From the NCBI GenBank assembly GCA_003162475.1, contig PMOI01000009.1, positions 62,001-126,000 on the forward strand: DNA of 64,000 nucleotides, in the 5' to 3' direction. Made by a program: the position numbers and the translations under genes. Source of the stretch: Acidimicrobiaceae bacterium (GTDB lineage Bacteria; Actinomycetota; Acidimicrobiia; Acidimicrobiales; RAAP-2). This document shows positions 17,553-25,908 of this stretch, piece after piece. Under the pieces are notes generated by a model. It was not told where the DNA came from. It worked only from the letters and a program-made list of their open reading frames with translations, and did not search any database. Every line of letters begins with the position of its first letter. Position 1 is the first letter of the stretch.

Positions 17553-19028
17553 TTATTGGGTCATCGCCGTCCTGAGTCCTTCGGATTCGGGCGCGTTCGT
17601 CGGTACTCGGATGACGGTCAACGAAATCAAGAGTCCGAGACCCGAGATGCCCGCGGCCACCAAGAAGGCTGTCGTGTAGCCGTGCGTCGTGGCCACGTTC
17701 TTCGCCAGGGTGGTCGTTTGGTGCAGTGACTGGTACGAGGACTTGGTGGCGTCGATGGCGACCGTCGCCAGTACCGCGAGCCCCAAGGCGCCGCCCACTT
17801 GCTGCATCGTGTTCAGCAACGCCGACGCCAGCCCGGCCTCGTTGGGCTCGACGCCCGAGACGGCCACGAGCGTGAGGGGAACGAAGGAGAAACCCATTCC
17901 CAGAGCGATCACGATGAGAGGCCCGAGGATCTCGAGATAGCTACTGGTGACGGTGATGCGGGTGATCCACAACATGCCAATGGTCGCGGCCGCCGGCCCT
18001 AAAAGGAGTGGAATGCGTATCCCAATCTTGCCCACGTAGCGTGACGCGAGTGCCGCCGAGACGATGATGCCCGCCGTCATGGGCAAGAAGCCAACGCCCG
18101 TCCTAATCGGACTCCAGCCCAACACGTTCTGCAGATACTGCGTCAAGAAGTAGAACATCGAAAACAGCGCGATGCCGATGCAGAGCATCATCGCGAAACT
18201 GCCCGAACGATTTCGATTCTTGAAGATGCTGAGGGGCATCAGTGGTTCCCTGCTTCGTTGTTCGATCAGTCCGAAGGCAGTTAACAAGACGACCGCCGCG
18301 ACCAAGGAGACGATCGTCGCTCTACTGCCCCAACTGTGACTCGACGCGTTCGAGAGTCCGTAGACGAGAGCGAGCATCCCGCCGGTGACCGTGACCGCTC
18401 CAGGAACGTCAAGGCGACCCGAGGTCGTTTGCGACTCATTGAGCGCGCGTGGCGTAAGGAACAAGACCAGCGCCGCGATCGGGACGTTCACGAAGAAGAT
18501 CCAACGCCACGAAACGTAACTGGTCAGTACGCCGCCGAGCAGAAGTCCGATCGCTCCCCCGCCTCCCGACATCGCCGCGTAGACGCCCATGGCACGATTT
18601 CGCTCACGACCTTCGGCGAAGTTCGTCGCGATCAGTGAGAGGGCCGTGGGCGCGGCGATCGCGCCACCGACCCCTTGCAAGCCTCGCGTGAAGATGAGCC
18701 AGACGTCGTTCATCGCGAGTCCTCCGAGCAACGACGAGACCGCGAAGATCGTGATACCGATCATGAACATTCTGCGCTTACCGTAAAGGTCGCCGGTTCG
18801 CCCTCCGAAGAGCAAGAGACCACCGAACGTGAGTGAGTAAGCGGTGATGAGCCACTCGAGGTTCGTCGGGGAGAAGTGCAGCGCGTGGTGGATCGTGGGT
18901 ATAGCGACGTTCACGACCGTCGCGTCGAGCACGATCATGAGCTGCGCGCCGGATATGACGGCCAGAGCGAGTCCGAGGTGCTTACCTTCGGTGTTGCTGT
19001 GCGAGAGATCCGAACTATCCGAAGCCAT
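17553..19028 (-). CDS. MFS drug efflux transporter, DHA2/EmrB-QacA family
   Basis: This is a 491-residue, 14-span proton-driven exporter. Family motifs are present: LDATVVNVAIPTIHHAL in span 1, the loop GRTGDLYGKRRMFMIGI between spans 2 and 3, and RGLQGVGGAIAAPTALSLI. It is likely to export toxic hydrophobic compounds, though the substrate cannot be told. The start codon overlaps the stop of a broken TetR-like frame upstream (TAATG), the usual arrangement of a local repressor with its pump. The gene converges on the beta-glucosidase with 30 bp between. Confidence 0.93.
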   Translation of the reverse strand: MASDSSDLSHSNTEGKHLGLALAVISGAQLMIVLDATVVNVAIPTIHHALHFSPTNLEWLITAYSLTFGGLLLFGGRTGDLYGKRRMFMIGITIFAVSSLLGGLAMNDVWLIFTRGLQGVGGAIAAPTALSLIATNFAEGRERNRAMGVYAAMSGGGGAIGLLLGGVLTSYVSWRWIFFVNVPIAALVLFLTPRALNESQTTSGRLDVPGAVTVTGGMLALVYGLSNASSHSWGSRATIVSLVAAVVLLTAFGLIEQRSREPLMPLSIFKNRNRSGSFAMMLCIGIALFSMFYFLTQYLQNVLGWSPIRTGVGFLPMTAGIIVSAALASRYVGKIGIRIPLLLGPAAATIGMLWITRITVTSSYLEILGPLIVIALGMGFSFVPLTLVAVSGVEPNEAGLASALLNTMQQVGGALGLAVLATVAIDATKSSYQSLHQTTTLAKNVATTHGYTTAFLVAAGISGLGLLISLTVIRVPTNAPESEGLRTAMTQ

Positions 19029-19500
19029 TAGCGTCTTCGCTTTCTAGTCGACATACCGCGGTGGTGGTGATTCGAAAGGCAGCGAGACGGTGCACTCGGC
19101 GATGACGAGGGCAGGTTCACTCCTTCGATCACCGATTCGAAGAACGCCTGGTCGGGCACGTTGCCGTGCAGGAGAAGGCGGCGAAGAACGAGCGCCGGAA
19201 ATATCGACCCCATCGTATCGAGATTTCGAACGGGCGCCATCTCCGGAGGTGACCCGGTTGCCGCCCAACCGCGTCTCAGCTCGACAAGCAGCGCGAACTC
19301 AACGGCGCTGGCGTGAAAGCGCGCGTCGTTTCCGGGAATTGGGAACGGTGTTCGCTTGGCTACCTCGACCCGGGTCGGGCGCTAACGGGCCTCACCGACG
19401 TGTGATCTGAGATCGTCGCGACCCGCGTCACGTTAAGCCCGAAAACGCTGACGCGCTCTGCGATGTGGCGAGAGCGCATCTATCGGCGCTGACGCAGTTC
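19028..19500 (-). pseudogene. Decayed TetR-family regulator upstream of the efflux gene
   Basis: No intact ORF is found, but TetR-like pieces lie in two frames. Around 19390-19470 one frame reads ERVSVFGLNVTRVATISDHT, close to the TetR HTH pattern. From 19381 to 19028 another frame, with no start codon, reads ARFHASAVEFALLVELRRGW and LVLRRLLLHGNVPDQAFFES, like a TetR ligand-binding C terminus, and stops as TAATG over the start of the transporter. At least one frameshift and a TAG (19382-19384) separate the parts. I infer a lost repressor of the pump. An unrelated frame is possible, since identity is judged by eye. Confidence 0.45.
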
Positions 19501-19553
19501 TTGATTGAACCACGGCCTCGGTGAAGGAGGTCAGGGACCTTTTTGGCGTCTGC

Positions 19554-20282
19554 TCAGGACGCCGGAAACACCACGGAGTAGGAGATCGTCGAGGACGGCA
19601 CCTTCACTCTGACCTTTTCGCCCCACTTGCTAAACGTCGTCTCGCTCTTTCCGGTCGACGTCGATACCGCGTCCTTCAATGGAAGCGTCGCCCTGCCCGA
19701 GGAGAACGTCATCACGGTCGTCGTCTTTGGCTGCGTGCTCGTGGCCTTGGCCGTCCACTTGAGTTGGTAGCCATTGGTCTTCTTGTCCCTCGTGGCGAGC
19801 AGGGCCGTGCCCCTCGCCGCGGGCAGGAGCGACGAGAACGTCGTCCCCGAGGTCAAGTTCGATTTGAACGTCGTGTAGTACGACGTCCCCTTCTTCATGG
19901 CCATCGACTTCTTACCGATCTTCTTCTGCTCAGCGGCCGTGAGTCCCATCAACGTCGTTAGACCCTTCTGGCTTCCGCTCAAGTAGGCGTACGTTGGCGT
20001 CACGGTGATCGTAAATCGTTCGTTGCCCGAGACGTAGGTCTCGGTGCCGCTCGTCTTGCCAATGTCGGCGACGACCGAACTGTCGGTCTTACCAGAGCTC
20101 GTCGAGACGGTAACGTGCACGCCGCTCTGTTTCACGATCGCGACCTTGGCCGCCTTGAGTATTGTCGCGACCGAGGGATTCGACACCGACGCCTGCGCAG
20201 CCAACGGGACGCCCACCACCAATACCGTGGTGAGAAGCGCGAGCGAGGTCAGGTGGAGCGAAGTGCGTCGAAAGGTAGCCAT
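19554..20282 (-). CDS. Secreted protein, LppX/LprAFG-like fold suspected
   Basis: The 242-residue product has a Sec signal peptide (LTSLALLTTVLVVGVPLAAQASVS) and no lipobox Cys. The mature part is rich in Ser, Thr and Lys and shows the alternating pattern of a beta-rich half-barrel: SGVHVTVSTSSGKTDSSVVADIG, GTETYVSGNERFTITVTPTYAYLSG and later SSGRATLPLKDAVSTS. This resembles the actinobacterial LppX/LprG lipid-binding proteins, which are normally lipoproteins, so the assignment is tentative. A role in carrying a lipid or glycolipid across the cell wall would follow if correct. The gene stands alone, between the TetR relic and the DUF2017 gene. Confidence 0.75.
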   Translation of the reverse strand: MATFRRTSLHLTSLALLTTVLVVGVPLAAQASVSNPSVATILKAAKVAIVKQSGVHVTVSTSSGKTDSSVVADIGKTSGTETYVSGNERFTITVTPTYAYLSGSQKGLTTLMGLTAAEQKKIGKKSMAMKKGTSYYTTFKSNLTSGTTFSSLLPAARGTALLATRDKKTNGYQLKWTAKATSTQPKTTTVMTFSSGRATLPLKDAVSTSTGKSETTFSKWGEKVRVKVPSSTISYSVVFPAS

Positions 20283-20358
20283 GGCGTAAAGCCTAGGGGG
20301 GATTACACATCACTCTTCTTCAGACCGGTCACTTCGCGAACGTGTTCTTACTCGCGTC

Positions 20359-20790
20359 TTAAAAACAGGCCGCCAACTCGAAGAGAAACTGCTGCATCGT
20401 TCGAATGTCGTCTAAGAGCTCTGGCGCGCACGCTTCGAGTTTCTCGTCGCTCAAGAGTCCGTTCACGACGGCCGTCGAGCGGAGCGCGACTTGGAGGGTG
20501 CTCAGCCACGCCCAACCCTCGGCGTCGTTCAGGTACTGCTCGTTGAGGGTCATGATCGAAAGTTCGGCGTTCGAGGCGATCTCGTTCTGGCGAGCCAACG
20601 ACGAGAGTGGATCGTCGTCGTCGCTGCTCGGATTGATCGGGGCATTCAACGAGAGGTGCCACTCGTGTTCGGGTTCGCGCTCGGCCGCCAGAACGTGGGC
20701 GAACACCTCTCGAATCGCTGCTCGACCCACGTCGTTGAGACGCACTTCGATGCGACCGTCTCGTCGTCGAGAAAAGAGTTTGCCGGCCAC
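20359..20790 (-). CDS. DUF2017 family protein
   Basis: This is a 143-residue acidic helical protein of a family found in actinobacteria directly after clpS. Recognisable parts are VRLNDVGRAAIREVFAHVLA at the N-terminal side, DPLSSLARQNEIASNAELS in the middle and LNDAEGWAWLSTLQVALRSTAVVNGLLSDE towards the end. Function is unknown. The constant pairing with the ClpS adaptor suggests a link with N-end-rule proteolysis. GTG at 20790 overlaps the clpS stop by one base (TAGTG), which decides the start against a much longer open frame. Confidence 0.88.
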   Translation of the reverse strand: MAGKLFSRRRDGRIEVRLNDVGRAAIREVFAHVLAAEREPEHEWHLSLNAPINPSSDDDDPLSSLARQNEIASNAELSIMTLNEQYLNDAEGWAWLSTLQVALRSTAVVNGLLSDEKLEACAPELLDDIRTMQQFLFELAACF

Positions 20791-21095
20791 TACGCGTCTC
20801 GCTCCACCGTGGCCTGCAGTCCAGCCACTTGTAGTTTCACGCAGTACGACTCGGCTCGCTCGCGCTGACCCGACCACACCACGGCACGACCTTCGTGATG
20901 GACGGTCAACATCAAGTCCGTGCACTTGTTGTTCGAGTAGCCAAAGATTCGCTTGAAGATCACGACGACGACGGTCATCGGGGTCACGGGATCGTTCCAG
21001 ACGATGACGTTCCAGGGTCGCTCGGTGATGACCGCGACCTCACTCTCGACGTCACTCTCCGTAGAGGAGAAACGAAGTGGTTGCGCCGACGGCAT
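20790..21095 (-). CDS. clpS: ATP-dependent Clp protease adaptor ClpS
   Basis: ClpS hands proteins with N-degrons (bulky N-terminal residues) to the ClpAP/ClpCP protease. The 101-residue protein has a disordered N-terminal extension and the conserved core: PWNVIVWNDPVTPMTVVVVIFKRIFGYS, then the hydrophobic-pocket helix and VHHEGRAVVWSGQRERAESYCVKLQVAGLQATVE. NDPVTPM corresponds to the usual NDDxTPM. The gene is translated together with DUF2017 downstream. It is divergent from the MpaB-like gene at 21174, with a 78-bp shared upstream region. Confidence 0.93.
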   Translation of the reverse strand: MPSAQPLRFSSTESDVESEVAVITERPWNVIVWNDPVTPMTVVVVIFKRIFGYSNNKCTDLMLTVHHEGRAVVWSGQRERAESYCVKLQVAGLQATVERDA

Positions 21096-21173
21096 CTCTC
21101 TAGTGTCGCAGACGACCGGTCTGAATGAAAGTGTCAGAACGTAAAGTGGGTATGAAACGTTGAGGAGGACGCC

Positions 21174-22079
21174 TTGAATGCTTCGTGGTATCGCGACTTG
21201 CTCGAACGTCTACGACAACGCGCGAACATGAAGATCCGTCGTGCCGCGGGACTCTCGATGGATCCCCCGGCGCGCTGTGACGATCCCCTCGCGGCGTACA
21301 GCGACGTCTACGGCGTGACGCGAATCGTCCACGGAGATTTGCCATCGATGTTGGTGGGAGGACTGGGCTCACTCTTCTTTCAGATGCTCCACCCGCACGC
21401 CATGGCCGGCGTCGCGCAGCACTCGCGCTATCAAGACGATCCCTTCGGACGAATGCTCCAGACGGCCAACTTCATCAGCGCGACGACCTTCGGTTCGAAG
21501 GAGTCGGCGGCGGCGGCGATCGAACGGGTGTTGAACGTGCACCAGTTCGTCCACGGCGTCACTGACGACGGTGCCGCGTACGACGCGAACGATCCCCACC
21601 TCTTGGCGTGGGTGCACTGTACCGAACTCTTCATGTTCCTCAACTCCTATCAACGCTTCGGCGCGCACCACTTGAGTGATGACGAAGCCAACAAGTACGT
21701 CGCCGAGATGGTCCACGTCGCGGACGATCTCGGCGTGCAGAATCCACCGCACAACGTCCGCGAACTCAACGCCGCCCTGTTGTCGTTTCGACCCGAACTG
21801 AACCTCAGCGCGGACGGTGTGACCGCGCGTGACTTCATTTCTCACGGCGTGACGAATCGGCGAAAGCAGCGATTCGTGCATCGACTCATCGTGCGAAGCG
21901 CCTGGTCGCTGCTTCCCTCGTGGGCGCAAGATCACCTCGGCGTGCGCACGAATCGCGTCAGCGACCTCCTCGTTTTCCGCCCGGCCACCAAAGTACTTTC
22001 GTTCGCCTGCCGACTGGCGCTCCCCCCGGCGCCGCGTCAGGTCGTGAGCGAGAGTCCGCCGTCGACCACGACGATCTGA
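21174..22079 (+). CDS. Oxygenase MpaB-family protein (DUF2236)
   Basis: The 301-residue protein belongs to the ER/latex-clearing-protein-related family DUF2236. The core has DLPSMLVGGLGSLFFQMLHPHAMAGVAQHS, with the His pair expected near haem, then FGRMLQTANFISATTFG and HLLAWVHCTELFMFLNSYQRFG. Members bind a b-type haem and some cleave C-C double bonds (MpaB, Lcp); the substrate here is unknown. The start is TTG behind a strong GAGGAGG. Its last 43 bp overlap the end of the convergent SDR gene, so one of the two C termini has evolved over the other. Confidence 0.88.
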   Translation: MNASWYRDLLERLRQRANMKIRRAAGLSMDPPARCDDPLAAYSDVYGVTRIVHGDLPSMLVGGLGSLFFQMLHPHAMAGVAQHSRYQDDPFGRMLQTANFISATTFGSKESAAAAIERVLNVHQFVHGVTDDGAAYDANDPHLLAWVHCTELFMFLNSYQRFGAHHLSDDEANKYVAEMVHVADDLGVQNPPHNVRELNAALLSFRPELNLSADGVTARDFISHGVTNRRKQRFVHRLIVRSAWSLLPSWAQDHLGVRTNRVSDLLVFRPATKVLSFACRLALPPAPRQVVSESPPSTTTI

Positions 22080-22762
22080 CCGGTGACGTACGAGGTCGTC
22101 GAGAGCGCGACGATCACGTCAGCCACGTCGTCGGGCGTACCCGTTCGACCCAGCGGCGCTACCGATCGGACGAACCCGCGCACGGTGTCCCAGTCCTGCG
22201 TCCACGGGGTGTCGATGAGGCCCGGCGCGACGGCGTTCACTCGTACTTCGGGTCCAACGACTTTGGCGAGCAGGGTCGTTAAGTGATTCAACGCGGCCTT
22301 CGACGCCGCGTAAGGAATCGACGAACCAGTCGGTCGAACGCCCGCGACGGATGAGACGTTCACGATTGATCCCCGACTCTCCTTCAGCGCGTCCATCGCC
22401 GCGACGCTGAGTTGCCACGTGCCAAAGACGTTCACCTCAAAGATCTCGCGCCACACGTCAACGTTGGCGGCTTCGAGGTCACGATGGGCAATGAGTTTGG
22501 TGGTGCCGGCGTTATTGACCAGCACGTCCAATTGACCGCAGCGTTGGAGGACTTCACGAATCAGTCGCTCGTGCTCGCCGGCGACGGCGATATCAGCCTG
22601 CGCGTAGAACGAACCCGGCGTCTCCACGGCGAGGCGCTCTCCCGCTTCGACACTGCGCGCCGAGTTGAAGACGACGGTATCGCCCCGCTGCGCGAAACGC
22701 CGCGCCGTGGCGAGACCGATACCGCTGGTCGATCCAGTGACGAGCACGACACGTTTGGTCAT
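22037..22762 (-). CDS. Short-chain dehydrogenase/reductase (SDR)
   Basis: This is a classical NAD(P)-dependent SDR of 241 residues: cofactor motif TGSTSGIG, LVNNAGTTKLIAH, and the active-site Ser in SSVAG with the YAASK Tyr-Lys pair, then NAVAPGLIDTPW. The first strand ends with NSARS, compatible with NADP preference (weak inference). ATG at 22762 follows the aldose-epimerase stop by 2 bp and gives the family N terminus (MTKRVVLVTGST). The substrate could be a sugar or a small alcohol, given the epimerase partner. Confidence 0.93.
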   Translation of the reverse strand: MTKRVVLVTGSTSGIGLATARRFAQRGDTVVFNSARSVEAGERLAVETPGSFYAQADIAVAGEHERLIREVLQRCGQLDVLVNNAGTTKLIAHRDLEAANVDVWREIFEVNVFGTWQLSVAAMDALKESRGSIVNVSSVAGVRPTGSSIPYAASKAALNHLTTLLAKVVGPEVRVNAVAPGLIDTPWTQDWDTVRGFVRSVAPLGRTGTPDDVADVIVALSTTSYVTGQIVVVDGGLSLTT

Positions 22763-22764
22763 GA

Positions 22765-23673
22765 CTACTTGCGTCTCAGGCGCCACGAACCAGCCCAGTG
22801 CTGTCCCGGTTCAAGAACGACGACGTCCTTGCCGCTACGCAGTGCGTCGGGCGGACAGGTCATGGGTTCGATCGCCACCGACGTACGTCGACGACCTTTC
22901 TCCAAGTGGTCACCGGTGTACACCTGAAAGTACGGAAAGTTTCGGTCGACACTGAGTTCGATCTCGCCGCCCTGGGCGTCTTCGAGGGTGGCGACGGCCA
23001 GACCGGTGTCATCACGCACGAGCTCGGTGTAGGTGACGTCGAGTTCGTGGCCGCTGAGCGACTTGCGCTTGGAGAAGTCGAGCTGGTGACCCGCAAGAGG
23101 AAGGATCTCGCCCGTCGGAAGTTGCCGATCATCCACAGCGACGTAAGCCTTCGCGGGAATCTCCAACTGGGAACCCTCGATGGTCGGCGTCGTGACCGAG
23201 AGATAGGGATGAAACCCCACACCGAAGGGAAGAAGGACTTCGTCGCGGTTGGTGACGGTCGTCGTTACGGTCAAGCCGAGCGATCCGAGGTGGTAGGCGA
23301 CGCTGATCTCACTCAAGAAGGGATAGTCCGGGGTCGGATGGAGCAAGAGTGAGAGCACACAACGGTTTTGATTGACGGCTTCGATTCGAAAGGGGCGCCA
23401 GCGAACGAGGCCGTGCGAGGCCGTGGCGTGTTCGACGTCGTCGATGGTGGGTCGGGCGCTACGCCCGGAGAACGTCCACTCGCCGTCCCCGATCCGGTTG
23501 GGCCACGGGAAGAGGACTTGGCCCCGCGCGTGCGTGGGCACCTCCTCGCCCGCGAAGCCCTCGATGACACTGACGCCACCCTTCACGAAGGTGCGAAGCG
23601 TCGCGCCCACTTCGGTGATGACGGCACGTTGATCAACGTGCGCGATCGCGATCTGTTCTCCCGAGGGCAACAT
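22765..23673 (-). CDS. Aldose 1-epimerase family protein
   Basis: The 302-residue protein resembles mutarotases that interconvert alpha and beta anomers of aldoses. Visible signatures are GQVLFPWPNRIGDGEW, ASHGLVRWRPF (first catalytic His), VGFHPYLSV (second His) and the late VYTGDHLEKGRRRTSVAIEPMTCPPDA, in which the catalytic Glu is found. It lies directly upstream of the SDR gene, suggesting a shared sugar substrate. The group also includes YeaD-like glucose-6-phosphate epimerases, so the exact sugar is open. Confidence 0.92.
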   Translation of the reverse strand: MLPSGEQIAIAHVDQRAVITEVGATLRTFVKGGVSVIEGFAGEEVPTHARGQVLFPWPNRIGDGEWTFSGRSARPTIDDVEHATASHGLVRWRPFRIEAVNQNRCVLSLLLHPTPDYPFLSEISVAYHLGSLGLTVTTTVTNRDEVLLPFGVGFHPYLSVTTPTIEGSQLEIPAKAYVAVDDRQLPTGEILPLAGHQLDFSKRKSLSGHELDVTYTELVRDDTGLAVATLEDAQGGEIELSVDRNFPYFQVYTGDHLEKGRRRTSVAIEPMTCPPDALRSGKDVVVLEPGQHWAGSWRLRRK

Positions 23674-23729
23674 CAGATGGTTTTCCTTCTTTTCACTGGT
23701 ACGTAACCTACGACAATTAGGGTTCGGGT

Positions 23730-24581
23730 ATGCGACTACTCCTCACGAACGACGACGGCGTCTTGGCTCCTGGTATGGCCGTGCTGGCCCGTTGTGTCGC
23801 TCGTTGGATGGACGAGTCACCCTCGGACGAGGTTCGTGAAGCCATCATCGTCGCGCCCAATAAAAACTACTCGGGCATGTCGTCGGCCGTCGGTGACGTG
23901 TTCGAACGACCCACCGTCAAGTACCGGCGCCACCGTGTGGCGGGCGCCGAATCCATCGTCGCCTACGGGCTCGAAGCACCGCCGGCGCTGTGCGCCATTT
24001 TGGGCGCCCTGGGCAGTTTCGACTTCCAGCCCGACGTCATCGTCTCGGGCATTAACGCCGGGGCCAACGTCGGGCGTAGCGTGCTGCACTCGGGCACCGT
24101 GGGCGCGGTCTTGACCGGCGCACAACTCGGGCTTTCGGGTCTCGCGGTGTCCGTGCAGTGGGGCGAGAACGTGCACTACGACACCGCTGGGGCCGTCGCC
24201 ATTGAAGTTCTCGACGAGCTCTTTCGCGCGCCGACTCGGACGTTGCTGAATCTCAACGTGCCCAACTTGCCCGCCGCGGAACTGAAGGGCGTGCGACGTG
24301 GTCGCATCTCACTAGCCGGGCTCATCAAGGCCGCGGGACCGCTCGCGGGCGGCGAAGCCTTAAGCGACGAAGGTGAACTCCCCCTTCGTCTCGGTTCGGC
24401 AAGCCCCGAGCTCGGTGACGTCAGCGACGAAGATGCCGACGAGGACGGGGCACTCCTGGCGGCGGGCTACGCGTCATTGACGCCGCTTCGCGGTCCGCAC
24501 GAGGACGACGACCCTGCCCTCGACGAACTTATGCACAAAGCGCTGCACGCCATCACCCAACAGTTGGAGCGTTCGCGCTAA
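23730..24581 (+). CDS. surE: 5'/3'-nucleotidase SurE
   Basis: SurE removes phosphate from nucleoside monophosphates, with a survival role in stationary phase. The 283-residue protein has the N-terminal metal site LLTNDDGVLAPGM (Asp pair at residues 8-9), the Ser/Asn loop VAPNKNYSGMSSAV, and VSGINAGANVGRSVLHSGTVGAVLTGAQLG. The second half is longer and more acidic (DVSDEDADEDG) than in enterobacterial SurE of about 250 residues. It overlaps the end of the convergent arfB gene by 4 bp. Confidence 0.93.
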   Translation: MRLLLTNDDGVLAPGMAVLARCVARWMDESPSDEVREAIIVAPNKNYSGMSSAVGDVFERPTVKYRRHRVAGAESIVAYGLEAPPALCAILGALGSFDFQPDVIVSGINAGANVGRSVLHSGTVGAVLTGAQLGLSGLAVSVQWGENVHYDTAGAVAIEVLDELFRAPTRTLLNLNVPNLPAAELKGVRRGRISLAGLIKAAGPLAGGEALSDEGELPLRLGSASPELGDVSDEDADEDGALLAAGYASLTPLRGPHEDDDPALDELMHKALHAITQQLERSR

Positions 24582-25012
24582 TCCTCACTGGGACGGCGAC
24601 GTTGTACCTTCAGCTGCCCACGCGCCTTCTTCTCGTCAACGCGACGGATCTTGGCGCCCTTCGTCGGCTTCGTCGCGCGCCGCGGTGTGCGAGGAGCGAG
24701 GGCCGTCGCGAGTTTGTCCGCCAACTGATCGAGCGCGGCCGTGCGATTCTGTCGTTGGGATCTGAAACGGCTCGCGCTCGATCGAACGACCGGTCCGAGT
24801 GCCGAACTGACGCGTTGCTTGTCGGCGTCACTCAGTGCTCGCGACTCGAGGACGTGAAACGTCGCCACGACCCGCGTGAGTGAACGGTTGGCGTGTTGTC
24901 CGCCGGGTCCACCGGACGTCGTCACGCGCAGCCCAATCTCCTCGGAAGGAATGGTGAGTCGAGAACGAATCGACAACGAGCCGTCGTCGTTGGCCCGCGG
25001 GCCGGCCGGCAC
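24578..25012 (-). CDS. arfB: Aminoacyl-tRNA hydrolase ArfB (ribosome rescue)
   Basis: ArfB releases nascent peptides from ribosomes stalled without a stop codon. The 144-residue protein has the class I release-factor catalytic loop GGPGGQHANRSLTRVVATF and the long basic C-terminal tail (APRTPRRATKPTKGAKIRRVDEKKARGQLKVQRRR) that enters the empty mRNA channel. Release factors RF1/RF2 are longer and have a codon-reading domain, which is missing here. It lies 3 bp after the thioesterase gene on the same strand. Confidence 0.93.
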   Translation of the reverse strand: MPAGPRANDDGSLSIRSRLTIPSEEIGLRVTTSGGPGGQHANRSLTRVVATFHVLESRALSDADKQRVSSALGPVVRSSASRFRSQRQNRTAALDQLADKLATALAPRTPRRATKPTKGAKIRRVDEKKARGQLKVQRRRPSED

Positions 25013-25015
25013 GGC

Positions 25016-25846
25016 CTAGTGACCACCCGGTAAGCGCACCATGGCGAGTTGCGATGACGAGGCGACCAGTTGATTCGTGTCGTCAAAGAGTTCACAGCGC
25101 TGGTCGAGCAGACCGTCGGCGATGACGACGGCCCACTGACGCGCGCGCAGCCACTCACTCGTCGGCACGCGGTGCACGTGCGACGTGAGTTGCAGCGTGG
25201 GCACCCAGCCCGAGGAGCCAAGTGGCAACGTCGCGGGAGGAAGCGCGTCGCTGGCGAAGAGAAGACTCCACGGATCCCACGACGCTTCACCGTCGTCCAG
25301 GCGAAGCCAACCGCGCACTTCGCCCTGGGTCGAGAGTTCGCCCTGCCACCAACCGGTGCACGAGGGATCGAGTCGTAGGTCCAGGACCCTCAAGATGTTG
25401 AACTCTTCGCTCCCCGTTGACTGGCGACATTTCTCGAGCGCGTCGATGACTGGCATGACGGCTTCTTGGTAGCGAATCTTCGAGTCATCACGTAGGGTGC
25501 CGAGCGTCACGAGCGACTCCGCCGCGAGTTCGTCGTTTTGGAACAGTGACACGTACGTGAAGGAGACGCCACGTCCAACGCGACGCACTTCCACACGGAG
25601 TTCCGCGGCTCCCGGATCGGTCGCGTTCACGAAGTTGGTGGTGAGCGCCGTCGCGTGAAGGTGCGTGGCGCCTTCCTCACTGGCCGCCGCGAGAGCGCCG
25701 CTCGCCATCACGCACTGGAGGTAGCCCCCGTGAGGGTGTCCGACGACGGTGTAGAGGGACGAAAGGTTTACGGAGAAACGCCCGCCGCCCAGGGGTTCTA
25801 CGGACGCCGCTGCGCGCAGTGCCCGTCCTGGTTCAGCTTGTTCCAT
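25016..25846 (-). CDS. Acyl-CoA thioesterase, TesB-like double hotdog
   Basis: The 276-residue protein has two hotdog halves, as in TesB-like thioesterases that hydrolyse acyl-CoA. The first half contains SLYTVVGHPHGGYLQCVMASGALAAASE and the ATALTTNFVNATDPGAAELRVEVRRVGRGVSF strand set. The second half has SWDPWSLLFASDALPPATLPLGSSGWVPTLQLTSHVH, where the Asp of LFASDALPP matches the catalytic position. The N terminus follows the family, so the ATG at 25846 is accepted. It is divergent from mmsA at 25909, with which it may share lipid or branched-chain metabolism. Confidence 0.88.
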   Translation of the reverse strand: MEQAEPGRALRAAASVEPLGGGRFSVNLSSLYTVVGHPHGGYLQCVMASGALAAASEEGATHLHATALTTNFVNATDPGAAELRVEVRRVGRGVSFTYVSLFQNDELAAESLVTLGTLRDDSKIRYQEAVMPVIDALEKCRQSTGSEEFNILRVLDLRLDPSCTGWWQGELSTQGEVRGWLRLDDGEASWDPWSLLFASDALPPATLPLGSSGWVPTLQLTSHVHRVPTSEWLRARQWAVVIADGLLDQRCELFDDTNQLVASSSQLAMVRLPGGH

Positions 25847-25908
25847 TGAGCAACCTTAACGAAGGAAAGGCTTGAAACAGTAGATTGGCACTGCGAAAGA
25901 GGACTGAC

